A stretch of 61,618 nucleotides of DNA from an uncultured bacterium (GCA_905215625.1 CAJMQQ010000009.1:1-61618); one strand, 5' to 3'; positions 7,635 to 17,608 are shown, counted from the first letter of the stretch. The notes: generated by a model from the letters alone, not told the origin. Numbers and translations: made by a program.

Positions 7635-9158
7635 ATGAAATTGAATACTCAGAATTTTGAAACAATATGGCAGGCAGCTCCTGACAGCGAGCCGGCCAGA
7701 CAAAATTATTTTATTACACAGGCCAGAGAACTGTTAAAGGCCAGATTCGATGCAGATGCTGCATCCGGGAAGGCAGAGGAGCGGTACGGCACAGAACTGT
7801 ATCATAAGCTGCTGGAAGGCAACTATGCCGGAACGTTTTGCGTAGTGACCTTTGGCTGTCAGATGAATGCCAGAGATTCCGAAAAGCTGGAAGGCGTTCT
7901 GGAGGCAGTCGGACTGATGCGTACAGAAAATGAGGATTCCGATTTTACCTTATACAATACCTGTACCGTAAGGGAAAACGCCAACCAGAGAGTCTACGGG
8001 AGACTGGGACATTTGGGGGCATTGAAGAAAAAGCATCCCGGCATGATGATCGGCTTATGCGGATGTATGATGCAGGAGTCGCACGTAGTAGAAAAAATCA
8101 AAAAATCCTATCGGTTTGTAGATTTGATTTTTGGAACCCATAATATTTTTAAGCTGGCTGAACTGTTAACGGAACGGCTGGCAAAGGGCAAAATGACCAT
8201 TGATGTCTGGGAGGGCACTGATAAGATTGTAGAAGAACTTCCAACAGACAGAAAATACTCTTTTAAATCCGGCGTAAACATTATGTTTGGCTGCAACAAT
8301 TTCTGCAGCTACTGCATTGTGCCCTATGTAAGAGGCAGGGAGAGAAGCCGGAATCCGGAAGATATTATTGCAGAAATCAAAAGCCTGGTCGCAGACGGAG
8401 TGGTAGAGGTCATGCTTCTGGGACAAAATGTGAATTCTTATGGGAAGACGCTGGAGCATCCCATTACCTTTGCCCAACTGTTAAAACGGGTAACGGAGAT
8501 AGACGGATTGGAGCGTGTCCGCTTTATGACTTCCCATCCAAAGGATTTATCAGATGAACTGATTGAGGTGATGAAGTCTTCGGATAAGATTTGCCGCCAT
8601 CTCCATCTGCCCCTCCAGTCTGGAAGCAGCCGGATTCTGGAGATTATGAACCGGAAATACACCAAAGAGCAGTATCTGACTTTAGTGGACAAGATTCGCG
8701 CCGCCATACCAGATATTTCTTTGACTACGGATATTATTGTAGGATTTCCAGGGGAGACCGAAGAAGACTTTTTGGAAACCATGGATGTAGTAGAGAAAGT
8801 ACGCTATGACAGCGCATTTACCTTTATTTATTCCAAACGTACCGGAACTCCGGCGGCAAAGATGGAAAATCAGGTGCCGGAAGATGTGGTGAAACATCGG
8901 TTTGATCGTCTGCTGGCACAGGTACAGCAGATCTCTTCTGAAGTTTCCGGACGGGATTTGCATACCGTACAAAAGGTGCTTGCAGAAGAAGTCAATACCC
9001 ATGACAGCCATCTGATAACAGGAAGACTGGGCAATAATACTGTCGTACATTTTCCGGGAGATGCATCCCTGGTAGGAAAAATCGTGGATGTGTATCTGGA
9101 TGAGATAAAAGGGTTCTACTATATGGGACACCTGGCAGAAACACAAGGAGGAAATTGA
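7635..9158 (+). CDS. miaB: tRNA-2-methylthio-N6-dimethylallyladenosine synthase MiaB
   Basis: A radical SAM methylthiotransferase that adds the 2-methylthio group to i6A37 of tRNAs reading UNN codons. The N-terminal domain has the cluster cysteines in FGCQMN, YNTCTVREN and GLCGCM; the radical SAM motif is NNFCSYCIVPYVRGRERSR; a TRAM domain ends the protein. I place the start at the ATG at 7635 (507 aa) because an upstream in-frame ATG at 7554 lies inside the promoter -10 region and would be before the transcript start. The ribosome site there is weak (AGG at 7628-7630). The partner miaA, which makes the i6A substrate, lies 6 kb downstream in the same direction. Confidence 0.95.
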   Translation: MKLNTQNFETIWQAAPDSEPARQNYFITQARELLKARFDADAASGKAEERYGTELYHKLLEGNYAGTFCVVTFGCQMNARDSEKLEGVLEAVGLMRTENEDSDFTLYNTCTVRENANQRVYGRLGHLGALKKKHPGMMIGLCGCMMQESHVVEKIKKSYRFVDLIFGTHNIFKLAELLTERLAKGKMTIDVWEGTDKIVEELPTDRKYSFKSGVNIMFGCNNFCSYCIVPYVRGRERSRNPEDIIAEIKSLVADGVVEVMLLGQNVNSYGKTLEHPITFAQLLKRVTEIDGLERVRFMTSHPKDLSDELIEVMKSSDKICRHLHLPLQSGSSRILEIMNRKYTKEQYLTLVDKIRAAIPDISLTTDIIVGFPGETEEDFLETMDVVEKVRYDSAFTFIYSKRTGTPAAKMENQVPEDVVKHRFDRLLAQVQQISSEVSGRDLHTVQKVLAEEVNTHDSHLITGRLGNNTVVHFPGDASLVGKIVDVYLDEIKGFYYMGHLAETQGGN

Positions 9159-9160
9159 AC

Positions 9161-10576
9161 ATGAAAAAGAAGCTAAGGACTGCTGCAGTTCTTGCAATGG
9201 CCATGTCACTGACAGTACCGGCTGTTGCATACGCAGACAGCGGTTACATAAATGAAGGCCCTGGAGTAGCCTTAGATCAGAAGGGAGAGACTGGTTCCGG
9301 CGTTATTAATCTGGATTCCGGAAGTCAGGCAGAAGGCCCTGGAGCAGTAGAAGAGCCAGGAGAAACCGCCCCTGCAAATCCAGGTGAGTCAGGATCCGGA
9401 GAAACCCAGGCGCCTCCGGCAGAAGGCGGGGAAACGGCAGATACTGGAGTTATCACACCAGCACAGAAAGTATTTAATGGCGTTACTTTAAACTACGGCA
9501 TTGGAAACGGCGGATTTATCAGCAATATGTCTCTGGTATTTAACAGCGGACTGGGTGGTTCCATTACCTATACCAGCAGCATTAACAACGGCGGCTGGCT
9601 GGGCTGGAATTACGTAGGCGAGTTAAATGGAGCTGTTGACGGCAATGCAGACACCCGTATGGAAGCAGTCCGCATCAACCTTTCCATGCTGGCAGGATAT
9701 AACTGGGATATTTACTATCGGGTTACCCTGGATACAGTAGGACAATTAGGCTGGGCGAAAAATGGTGAGATTGCCGGAACATTAGACAGCGGCCATTACA
9801 TTACAGATATTGAAATCCAGCTGGTTCCAAAAGGACAGCCAGGTCCGGAATCAGACCGCTACCGGTTTTATTCTGTATATGAGTCCCGTATGTGGAGAGA
9901 CGAGGCAGGGCTGATTCACTACGATGACCCCAATGGAAACAATTATTCCGGCTGGCTGGACGATACAGAAAGCAGATTTTACGTATCTGATTCCATGGTC
10001 CTGACCGGCTGGCACTATCTGGACGGATATAAATACTACTTCCGGGAAGACGGCCGTCTGGTACAAAACGTTGATCCGATTATCGGCAAACAGTCTTCTT
10101 ATGCCATCAAGGTCAATAAGACGGCGAATTGCCTGACCGTATATGCAAAAGACGGAGATAAGGGATATATCATTCCGGTTATGTCCATGCTGACCTCTGT
10201 AGGAGATGACACGCCGATAGGAACCTTTAAGAGCCCGGAGCGCTACCGCTGGCGTTATATGGTAGGAGACTGCTATACCCAGTATGCGACTCGCATCACC
10301 GGAAGTTTCCTGCTGCACTCGGTTATTTATGATAAGCAGAATAACCGTACTCTGCGGGCACAGACTTACAATGATTTAGGCGTTGCCCGTTCTGCAGGCT
10401 GCGTCCGTCTGCGCACTGTAGATGCCAAATGGATTTATGACAATGTCCAGGCTGGAGTTCCCATTACCATTTATGAGGATGCAGCCAGCGTAGGACCATT
10501 CTACCGTCCGGATATTGTACCGGTACCCAATACTCAGGAATGGGATCCGACAGATGCAGAAGTTCGTCTGCAGTAA
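9161..10576 (+). CDS. Secreted L,D-transpeptidase (YkuD) with ChW-type and cell-wall-binding repeats
   Basis: A 471-residue exported protein. Residues 1-27 are a signal peptide ending near AVAYA; a low-complexity Gly/Glu/Pro linker follows (about 30-100); then a clostridial hydrophobic-W-like region with GGWLGWNYVGELNG and QLGWAKNGEIAG; then a glucan/choline-binding-like repeat with GWHYLDGYKYYF; and a C-terminal YkuD domain with H386 and the SAGCVRL motif (S411, C414). Such enzymes make 3-3 cross-links in peptidoglycan. The ATG at 9161 is chosen because AAGGAGG sits 9 bases upstream and the signal peptide begins here; a TTG at 9155 is too close to it. It starts 2 bases after the miaB stop. 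Confidence 0.9.
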   Translation: MKKKLRTAAVLAMAMSLTVPAVAYADSGYINEGPGVALDQKGETGSGVINLDSGSQAEGPGAVEEPGETAPANPGESGSGETQAPPAEGGETADTGVITPAQKVFNGVTLNYGIGNGGFISNMSLVFNSGLGGSITYTSSINNGGWLGWNYVGELNGAVDGNADTRMEAVRINLSMLAGYNWDIYYRVTLDTVGQLGWAKNGEIAGTLDSGHYITDIEIQLVPKGQPGPESDRYRFYSVYESRMWRDEAGLIHYDDPNGNNYSGWLDDTESRFYVSDSMVLTGWHYLDGYKYYFREDGRLVQNVDPIIGKQSSYAIKVNKTANCLTVYAKDGDKGYIIPVMSMLTSVGDDTPIGTFKSPERYRWRYMVGDCYTQYATRITGSFLLHSVIYDKQNNRTLRAQTYNDLGVARSAGCVRLRTVDAKWIYDNVQAGVPITIYEDAASVGPFYRPDIVPVPNTQEWDPTDAEVRLQ

Positions 10577-10609
10577 TGATAACTTACAGAAAAGAGAGGA
10601 TTGGAATAC

Positions 10610-13279
10610 GTGGCCGGATTATCACCAATGATGGTCCACTATTTAGAGACCAAAGAGCAGTATAAAGACTGCATTCTGTTTTATCGGTTGGGAGATTTCT
10701 ACGAAATGTTCTTTGAGGATGCCATAACGGTGTCCAGAGAACTGGAACTGACCTTAACCGGAAAGGAATGCGGACTTGAGGAGCGCGCGCCCATGTGCGG
10801 CGTTCCTCATCATGCTGTAGAAGTATATTTAAATAAGCTTGTCCAAAAAGGATATAAAGTTGCAATCGCGGAACAGATGGAAGATCCCAGACTTGCAAAA
10901 GGTCTGGTAAAACGGGAAGTCGTCCGGGTCGTAACTCCGGGAACAATTACCAGTGCGCAGGCATTAGATGAGACCAAAAACAACTACTTGATGGGAATCG
11001 TGTACGTAGGAGAAATTTTTGGTTTGGCTACTGCTGATATCAGTACTGGTGATTTTTTCGTAACAGAAGTAGAGACGGAACGGGATTTATTTGATGAAAT
11101 CAATAAATTTTCTCCGTCTGAAATTGTATGCAACGAAGCATTCTATATGTCAGGCGTAGATATTGAAGAGATCAAAAACCGGTATCATACGGTAATCTCT
11201 TCTCTGGACAGCCGTTTTTTTGGCGATGACAGCTGCAGACAGATTTTAAAAGACCACTTTAAAGTAAGCCAGCTTGCAGGACTGGGACTTGGCGATTATG
11301 AAACCGGAGTGGTGGCGGCAGGAGCGGTCATGCGTTACCTGTATGAGACTCAGAAAAACACACTGGAGCATATGACTACCATTACTCCATACAGCGTAGG
11401 CCAGTATATGATTCTGGATACGTCTACCAGAAGAAACTTAGAACTTTTGGAGACCTTACGGGAAAAGCAGAAGCGGGGTTCCCTGTTATGGGTGTTAGAC
11501 AAAACCAAAACCGCTATGGGCGCCCGGATGCTTAGAACCTTTATTGAGCAGCCGCTGATTCACAAAGAAGATATTCTTCGGAGACAGGAAATCATCGAAG
11601 AGTTAAATATGAATTATATTTCCAGGGAGGAAATCCGCGAATATTTAAATCCGGTTTATGACCTGGAGCGGTTAATCGGCCGGATCAGCTACAAAACAGC
11701 AAATCCCAGAGATTTGATTTCCTTTAAAAATTCTCTGGAAATGCTGCCTTATATTAAGCAGATTTTAAAAGAATTTACCTGCCCCCTGGTGAAAGAAGTG
11801 GACAACGATCTGGACTGCCTGGAAGATTTATACCAGCTTTTGGATCGGGCTATCATAGAAGATCCTCCGGTAACTGTTCGGGAAGGCGGCATTATTAAAG
11901 AGGGATTCAATGAAGACGCCGATAAGCTGCGCCACGCAAAGACAGAGGGAAAAAGCTGGCTTGCAGAACTGGAGACCAGAGAACGGGAAAAGACTGGAAT
12001 TAAAAACTTGAAAATCAAGTACAACAAGGTGTTTGGCTACTATTTTGAAGTAACCAATTCCTTTAAAGATCTGGTTCCCGACTACTTTATCCGCAAGCAG
12101 ACCCTGGCTAACGCAGAGCGCTATACCACTGATGAACTGAAAAATCTGGAAGAGATTATTCTGGGCGCGGAAGATAAGCTGTTTTCCTTAGAGTACGACT
12201 TGTTCTGCCAGGTGCGGGATGACATTGCCGCACAGGTTGTGCGGATACAGAAAACCGCCAAAGCCATTGCCGGAATTGATGTGTTTGCCTCACTTTCTAC
12301 TGTGGCGACAAAAAATAACTATGTGAAACCGGCAATCAATGAAAAAGGCGTGATCCAGATTCACAATGGACGTCATCCGGTTGTAGAACAGATGATTCCC
12401 GATTCCTCCTTTGTTTCCAATGATACTTGTCTGGATAACAATAAAAACAGAATTTCTATTATTACCGGACCAAACATGGCTGGAAAGTCTACGTATATGC
12501 GTCAGGTAGCCTTAATCGTTCTGATGGCCCAGATTGGCTGCTTTGTCCCTGCAGACGATGCTAATATCGGAATCTGCGACCGGATTTTTACTAGGGTTGG
12601 CGCGTCCGACGACCTGGCGGCAGGACAGAGTACCTTTATGGTGGAGATGACGGAAGTTGCCAACATTTTACGGAATGCAACCAGAAGCAGCCTTTTGATT
12701 TTAGACGAAATCGGAAGGGGAACCAGTACCTTTGACGGCCTTTCCATTGCCTGGGCTGTGGTAGAGCATATCAGTAATGCCAAGCTGCTGGGAGCAAAAA
12801 CCCTGTTTGCCACCCACTACCATGAGCTGACTGAGTTAGAAGGCGCCATGAGCGGGGTCAACAATTACTGTATCGCGGTAAAAGAACAGGGCGATGACAT
12901 TGTATTTTTACGAAAAATTGTAAAAGGCGGCGCGGATAAGAGCTACGGCATCCAGGTAGCAAAACTGGCCGGAGTTCCGGATTCCGTTATCGCCAGGGCA
13001 AAAGAGCTGGTCGAAGAGCTGAGCAGCGCAGACATTACGGTGAAGGCAAGAGAGATTGCGGAAAATTCAGCCAATGTAACCGTCCGCAAAGCAGTTCCCA
13101 AGCCAGATGAAGTTGATATGCTTCAGATGTCGTTTTTTGATACAGTAAAGGATGATGACATTATACGGGAACTGGGCGAACTGAATCTGGCCCAGATGAC
13201 GCCGATAGATGCCTTAAACACTCTTTACCGACTTCAGAACCGTCTGAAAAACCGTTGGGATGGGCAAAATTGCCAGTAA
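10610..13279 (+). CDS. mutS: DNA mismatch repair protein MutS
   Basis: An 889-residue mismatch-recognition ATPase. The mismatch-reading motif YRLGDFYEMF is at residues about 24-33, the Walker A is GPNMAGKSTYMRQ, the Walker B is LLILDEIGRGTSTFDG, and the signature ATHYHELTELE follows. The C-terminal region contains QMSFF (bases 13124-13138), matching the sliding-clamp-binding motif known from Bacillus subtilis MutS. I choose the GTG at 10610: it gives the usual MAGLSPMMVHYLETK start and lies 10 bases after AGAGAGG, whereas the in-frame TTG at 10601 is only 1-2 bases from it. mutL starts 15 bases after the stop. Confidence 0.96.
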   Translation: MAGLSPMMVHYLETKEQYKDCILFYRLGDFYEMFFEDAITVSRELELTLTGKECGLEERAPMCGVPHHAVEVYLNKLVQKGYKVAIAEQMEDPRLAKGLVKREVVRVVTPGTITSAQALDETKNNYLMGIVYVGEIFGLATADISTGDFFVTEVETERDLFDEINKFSPSEIVCNEAFYMSGVDIEEIKNRYHTVISSLDSRFFGDDSCRQILKDHFKVSQLAGLGLGDYETGVVAAGAVMRYLYETQKNTLEHMTTITPYSVGQYMILDTSTRRNLELLETLREKQKRGSLLWVLDKTKTAMGARMLRTFIEQPLIHKEDILRRQEIIEELNMNYISREEIREYLNPVYDLERLIGRISYKTANPRDLISFKNSLEMLPYIKQILKEFTCPLVKEVDNDLDCLEDLYQLLDRAIIEDPPVTVREGGIIKEGFNEDADKLRHAKTEGKSWLAELETREREKTGIKNLKIKYNKVFGYYFEVTNSFKDLVPDYFIRKQTLANAERYTTDELKNLEEIILGAEDKLFSLEYDLFCQVRDDIAAQVVRIQKTAKAIAGIDVFASLSTVATKNNYVKPAINEKGVIQIHNGRHPVVEQMIPDSSFVSNDTCLDNNKNRISIITGPNMAGKSTYMRQVALIVLMAQIGCFVPADDANIGICDRIFTRVGASDDLAAGQSTFMVEMTEVANILRNATRSSLLILDEIGRGTSTFDGLSIAWAVVEHISNAKLLGAKTLFATHYHELTELEGAMSGVNNYCIAVKEQGDDIVFLRKIVKGGADKSYGIQVAKLAGVPDSVIARAKELVEELSSADITVKAREIAENSANVTVRKAVPKPDEVDMLQMSFFDTVKDDDIIRELGELNLAQMTPIDALNTLYRLQNRLKNRWDGQNCQ

Positions 13280-13294
13280 GATTGGAAGGAAATT

Positions 13295-15244
13295 ATGAGC
13301 ATTGCTGTATTAGATGAAAATACCATCAATAAAATTGCGGCTGGAGAAGTCATAGAACGACCGGCTTCCATTGTAAAAGAGCTTTTGGAAAACGCTATTG
13401 ATGCAGCTTCTACTGCTATTACAGTGGAAATCAGGGATGGCGGAACATCGTTAATCCGGATTACCGATAATGGCTGCGGTATTTCCAAAGAAGAAGTTCC
13501 CCTGGCTTTTCTGCGCCATGCTACCAGCAAGATTAAGAGAGCGGAAGATCTTTCTTCTGTGCTGTCTTTAGGGTTTCGCGGGGAAGCTCTTGCCAGCATT
13601 GCCGCTGTTTCCAGGGTGGAACTGATTACCAAAACCAGTGACAGCTTAACCGGAAGCCGCTACCGAATAGAAGGCGGGGCAGAAGCCGGGATGGAAGAAG
13701 TAGGCGTACCGGAGGGAACAACGCTTTTAGTCCGGGATCTGTTTTACAATACGCCTGCCAGAAAAAAATTCTTAAAACAGCCGGCAACAGAAGGCGGATA
13801 TGTTCAGGATTTTGTGGAAAAAATTGCGCTTTCCAGGCCAGATATTTCCATCCGGTATTTAAAAGGCGGATCCAGCGTGCTTCATACTTCCGGCAATCAC
13901 AACTTAAAGGATATTATTTATCAGATATACGGCAGGGAACTGACGGCTAATCTGATTCCAGTAGAAGTAACTCAGGGACCGGTACAGATTTCCGGATATA
14001 TCTGCAAACCTATTGTGGCTCGTTCCAACCGGACCTGCGAGACTTATTTTATTAATGGAAGGTATATTAAAAATCCCCTGATTTCCAAAGCCATTGAAGA
14101 AGCTTACCGTCCATTTTTGATGAAACACAAATTTCCATTTACAGTGCTTCATTTAACCATCGATACCCAGACCCTGGACGTCAATGTCCACCCTGCTAAA
14201 ATGGAAGTACGCTTCCAGAATGGGGACATTATTTACCAGGCTGTTTATCATGCAGTTTCCGAGGCCTTACACGAAAAAGAACTAATACCGGAGATTTCCC
14301 TGGAAAAAGAAGAAAGATCCGTTATCCAGCCAAAACCACCTGTCAGGGAAACGCCGCGGATGCCGGAACCTTTTGAAACGAAACGTCTGGCCCAGATGGT
14401 AAAAGAGCCGAAACCGGTTTATGGAGCCGGAAACGCCAGCCAGACTCTGGAAAAACCGGAACTGTTGAAACCGCAGCCGCCGGTAAGAGAACCAGAGTTT
14501 TTGAAACAATCAGAACTTCCCAAACAATCGGCTGCGTCCAGACAACCGGCTGATGTCAGACAGACGGACAGTTTCAAAAAGATGGATATTGTCAAGCAGC
14601 CGGATCCGCCAAAACAAATGGAATTGTTTGACGGAAAGCTTTTGGATTCCAGGGCTCGTTTCCAGCACAAGCTGATTGGGCAGCTGTTTGATACCTACTG
14701 GATGGTTGAATATAAAGATCAGCTGTTTATCATTGATCAGCACGCGGCCCATGAAAAAGTTCTTTATGAGAGGACGATGAAATCCTTAAAAGAGAGAACC
14801 TATGACACCCAGATGATCAGCCCGCCGATTATCCTGACCCTGTCGGTTCAGGAAGAGCTGGCGCTGAAGGCTCATATGGATTACTTTACTGGAATGGGAT
14901 TTGAAATCGAGCCGTTTGGAGGAAAAGAGTACGCGGTGAGGGGCGTTCCTTCGAACCTGCTTTCCATTGCAAAGAAAGAACTTCTTCTGGAAATGCTGGG
15001 AAACTTGACTGAAGAAAAGATTGCCGGCCTGTCGTCCAGTCCGGAACTGATTTATGAGAGAGTGGCCTCTATGTCCTGCAAGGCAGCCGTAAAAGGCGGT
15101 CACAGGCTGACGGCCAGAGAAGCAGATGAACTGATTGACCAGCTGTTGGAGCTGGAAAATCCGTATGCGTGCCCTCATGGGCGCCCCACGATTATTTCAA
15201 TGAGCCGGTATGAATTGGAGAAAAAATTTAAACGGATTGTATAG
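13295..15244 (+). CDS. mutL: DNA mismatch repair endonuclease MutL
   Basis: A 649-residue GHKL ATPase with the conserved NKIAAGEVIERP, ELLENAIDA and DNGCGI motifs and a FRGEAL lid motif. The C-terminal domain keeps the metal-binding endonuclease motif DQHAAHEKVLYE together with SCKAAVKGG and CPHGRPT, so it should nick DNA as in organisms without MutH. The linker (about 340-440) is a low-complexity run rich in Pro, Lys and Gln with repeated KQ/RQ-P units. At its end lies QMELF (residues 441-445), which fits a beta-clamp-binding motif. AAGGAAATT precedes the ATG. It follows mutS and precedes miaA. Confidence 0.96.
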   Translation: MSIAVLDENTINKIAAGEVIERPASIVKELLENAIDAASTAITVEIRDGGTSLIRITDNGCGISKEEVPLAFLRHATSKIKRAEDLSSVLSLGFRGEALASIAAVSRVELITKTSDSLTGSRYRIEGGAEAGMEEVGVPEGTTLLVRDLFYNTPARKKFLKQPATEGGYVQDFVEKIALSRPDISIRYLKGGSSVLHTSGNHNLKDIIYQIYGRELTANLIPVEVTQGPVQISGYICKPIVARSNRTCETYFINGRYIKNPLISKAIEEAYRPFLMKHKFPFTVLHLTIDTQTLDVNVHPAKMEVRFQNGDIIYQAVYHAVSEALHEKELIPEISLEKEERSVIQPKPPVRETPRMPEPFETKRLAQMVKEPKPVYGAGNASQTLEKPELLKPQPPVREPEFLKQSELPKQSAASRQPADVRQTDSFKKMDIVKQPDPPKQMELFDGKLLDSRARFQHKLIGQLFDTYWMVEYKDQLFIIDQHAAHEKVLYERTMKSLKERTYDTQMISPPIILTLSVQEELALKAHMDYFTGMGFEIEPFGGKEYAVRGVPSNLLSIAKKELLLEMLGNLTEEKIAGLSSSPELIYERVASMSCKAAVKGGHRLTAREADELIDQLLELENPYACPHGRPTIISMSRYELEKKFKRIV

Positions 15245-15259
15245 ATATAGGAGGAAGAT

Positions 15260-16207
15260 GTGAAAAAACCGCTTATTATCTTAACAGGTCCTACTGCAGT
15301 AGGAAAAACATCTCTTTCCATCCGTATTGCAAAGGCGGTAAACGGGGAGATTATCAGCGCAGATTCCATGCAGGTATACTGCCATATGGACATTGGCTCG
15401 GCAAAAATAACGCCGGAAGAGATGGATGGCGTTCCCCACCACTTAATCAATGTATTAGAGCCATGGGAAGAGTTTAACGTAGTGGTGTTCCAGCAGAAGG
15501 CCAAAGCTGCGATGGAAGAGATTTATAAACGGAACCGAGTGCCCCTGATTGTGGGAGGAACCGGTTTTTATATCCAGGCTCTTTTGTATGATATTGATTT
15601 TAAAGAAAATGAAGAAGGAAACCAGATCCGGAATGAACTGGAAGCTCTGGCAAAAGAAAAGGGCAGCGTTTATCTCCATGAGATGCTGCGTCAGGTGGAT
15701 CCGGAGTCTGCCAAAGCCATCCACGTCAACAACCAGAAACGGGTCATCCGGGCTCTGGAGTATTACCGGCAGACTGGCGAGAAAATTTCTGTCCACAACG
15801 AAGCGGAACGGCAGAAAGAATCCCCCTATCAGTTCTTATATTACGTATTGAATACCGACCGTTCCCTCTTATACCAGAGGATTGACCAGCGCGTGGATAA
15901 GATGCTAAAAGACGGACTGGTGGAGGAAGTACGGAAACTGAAAGAACTGGGATGCACCAGAGCCATGGTTTCCATGCAGGGCCTGGGATATAAAGAGATT
16001 TTGGACTATCTGGATGGCGCCTGTTCCTTAGAAGAGGCTATTTACATTTTAAAACGGGATACCCGTCACTTTGCAAAGCGCCAGCTGACCTGGTTTCGCA
16101 GGGAGCGGGATGTTAAGTGGCTGAATCTTCCGGAGTTTGGAAATGATCCAGAACAGGTATTCCAACATATTTTACAAGATTGGAGAGAATTAAAAAATGA
16201 CGATTGA
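15260..16207 (+). CDS. miaA: tRNA dimethylallyltransferase MiaA
   Basis: A 315-residue enzyme that transfers the dimethylallyl group to A37 of tRNAs, the substrate for MiaB upstream. It starts with a P-loop GPTAVGKTSLS and contains the conserved SADSMQVY, GGTGFYIQALL and RDTRHFAKRQLTWFR motifs. The start is the GTG at 15260, 4-5 bases after AGGAGGA; the overlapping ATG at 15258 is out of frame and runs into a stop. The 3' end overlaps the next gene by 11 bases, indicating coupled translation. Confidence 0.96.
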   Translation: MKKPLIILTGPTAVGKTSLSIRIAKAVNGEIISADSMQVYCHMDIGSAKITPEEMDGVPHHLINVLEPWEEFNVVVFQQKAKAAMEEIYKRNRVPLIVGGTGFYIQALLYDIDFKENEEGNQIRNELEALAKEKGSVYLHEMLRQVDPESAKAIHVNNQKRVIRALEYYRQTGEKISVHNEAERQKESPYQFLYYVLNTDRSLLYQRIDQRVDKMLKDGLVEEVRKLKELGCTRAMVSMQGLGYKEILDYLDGACSLEEAIYILKRDTRHFAKRQLTWFRRERDVKWLNLPEFGNDPEQVFQHILQDWRELKNDD

Positions 16208-17483
16208 TTATATGTATGAAAAGCTGGGCATCAGCAAAGAGGTGCTGGCTTACGGAAAAGCCGTAGAAGAATCATTAAAAGAGCGTTTCCTGGAAATTGA
16301 CGCAAATGCAGAATACAATCAAATGAAAGTGATTGATGCAATGCAGAAAAACAGGGTTAGTGAAACCCATTTTGCGGCAACAACTGGTTATGGCTACAAT
16401 GACGCCGGACGCGATACATTAGAAGACGTATATGCCACCTTATTCCATGGAGAGAGCGCCCTGGTGCGTCCGCAGTTAATCAGCGGAACCCACGCCCTTC
16501 ATATTGCATTGTCTTCCAACCTCCGTCCAGGCGATGAACTGCTGTCCCCAGTAGGAAAACCATATGACACATTGGAAGAAGTGATTGGAATCCGGGATTC
16601 TGTTGGCTCTTTAAAAGAGTATGGGGTTACTTACCGCCAGGTGGATCTGCTGGAAAACGGAGACTTTGATTTTGAGGGAATCCGCAGGGCAATCAATGAG
16701 AAAACCAAACTGGTAACCATTCAGAGATCCAAAGGATACCAAACCCGTCCTACCTTATCAGTAGAACGAATCGGCCAGTTGATTGACTTTGTAAAAGAGA
16801 TTAAGCCGGACGTTATCTGTATGGTAGATAACTGCTACGGAGAATTTGTAGAGCGCATCGAACCTTTAGACGTAGGGGCAGACATGATGGTTGGCTCCCT
16901 GATTAAAAATCCAGGCGGCGGCCTGGCGCCAATCGGCGGCTACATCGTGGGACGGAAAGACTGTATTGACCGGGCGGCAGTCCGTCTGACAGCTCCGGGA
17001 CTTGGCAAAGAAGTAGGCGCAAGCCTGGGATTAAACCAGTCCTTCTTCCAGGGATTATTTTTAGCGCCTACAGTTGTTGCAGGGGCGTTAAAGGGAGCAG
17101 TTTTTGCAGCAAATTTATATGAAAAGCTGGGATTTCCGGTTGTTCCAAACGGTACCGAATCCCGCCACGACATTATCCAGGCAATTACCTTTGGAAAGCC
17201 GGAAGGCGTAATTGCATTTTGTGAAGGAATCCAGGCAGCAGCTCCGGTTGACAGCTATGTTACTCCAGAACCATGGGATATGCCGGGATATGACGCACCG
17301 GTTATTATGGCGGCAGGCGCATTTATCCAGGGCGCGTCCATTGAACTGAGTGCAGACGGCCCGATTAAGCCGCCTTACGCGGTATATTTCCAGGGCGGCC
17401 TAACTTGGTATCATGCAAAACTTGGCATTTTAAAGTCTCTGCAGAAAGTATGTGATGCCGGTCTTGCAAAACTTCCAGAATAA
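16197..17483 (+). CDS. YnbB/aluminium-resistance-type PLP-dependent lyase family protein
   Basis: A 428-residue fold-type I PLP enzyme of the family annotated as methionine gamma-lyase-like or aluminium resistance protein (B. subtilis YnbB). The PLP lysine lies in VGSLIKNPGGGLAP and the upstream aspartate in CMVDNCYGEF. The family commonly follows miaA in Firmicutes, as here, with an 11-base overlap. The reaction is not established for the family; a cystathionine beta-lyase or methionine gamma-lyase-type activity is predicted from fold. GGAGAG precedes the ATG by about 9 bases. Confidence 0.88.
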   Translation: MTIDYMYEKLGISKEVLAYGKAVEESLKERFLEIDANAEYNQMKVIDAMQKNRVSETHFAATTGYGYNDAGRDTLEDVYATLFHGESALVRPQLISGTHALHIALSSNLRPGDELLSPVGKPYDTLEEVIGIRDSVGSLKEYGVTYRQVDLLENGDFDFEGIRRAINEKTKLVTIQRSKGYQTRPTLSVERIGQLIDFVKEIKPDVICMVDNCYGEFVERIEPLDVGADMMVGSLIKNPGGGLAPIGGYIVGRKDCIDRAAVRLTAPGLGKEVGASLGLNQSFFQGLFLAPTVVAGALKGAVFAANLYEKLGFPVVPNGTESRHDIIQAITFGKPEGVIAFCEGIQAAAPVDSYVTPEPWDMPGYDAPVIMAAGAFIQGASIELSADGPIKPPYAVYFQGGLTWYHAKLGILKSLQKVCDAGLAKLPE

Positions 17484-17519
17484 GGAAGGAATTGGCCAGA
17501 ATCTGTGAAAAATCAAGAA

Positions 17520-17608
17520 AATCCGCTGGTGTTTTTAACGGTTTTCTCCTAATTTTGACGGTATTCGTCGATGAAAAACCGCGAAAACAGTGTATACACC
17601 AGCGGATT
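17520..17608. repeat. Palindromic intergenic element with perfect 13-bp terminal inverted repeats
   Basis: AATCCGCTGGTGT (17520-17532) is a perfect reverse complement of ACACCAGCGGATT (17596-17608). Inside, CGGTTTTC (17539-17546) can pair with GAAAAACCG (17573-17581, one bulged base), and GACG-GTATT-CGTC (17557-17569) forms the apex. The whole 89-bp unit can fold as one long interrupted hairpin. There is no T-run directly behind it, so it is not a standard terminator; a structured RNA or a small non-autonomous element (MITE-like) are alternatives. A second small palindrome ATGCTA-AAA-TAGCAT follows at 17612-17626. Confidence 0.75.

Noticed and set aside
14470..14630. Repeated Lys-Gln-Pro units in mutL as a possible frameshift or insertion
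   Set aside because: The reading frame is intact and the variable linker is normal for MutL; only its end motif is reported.
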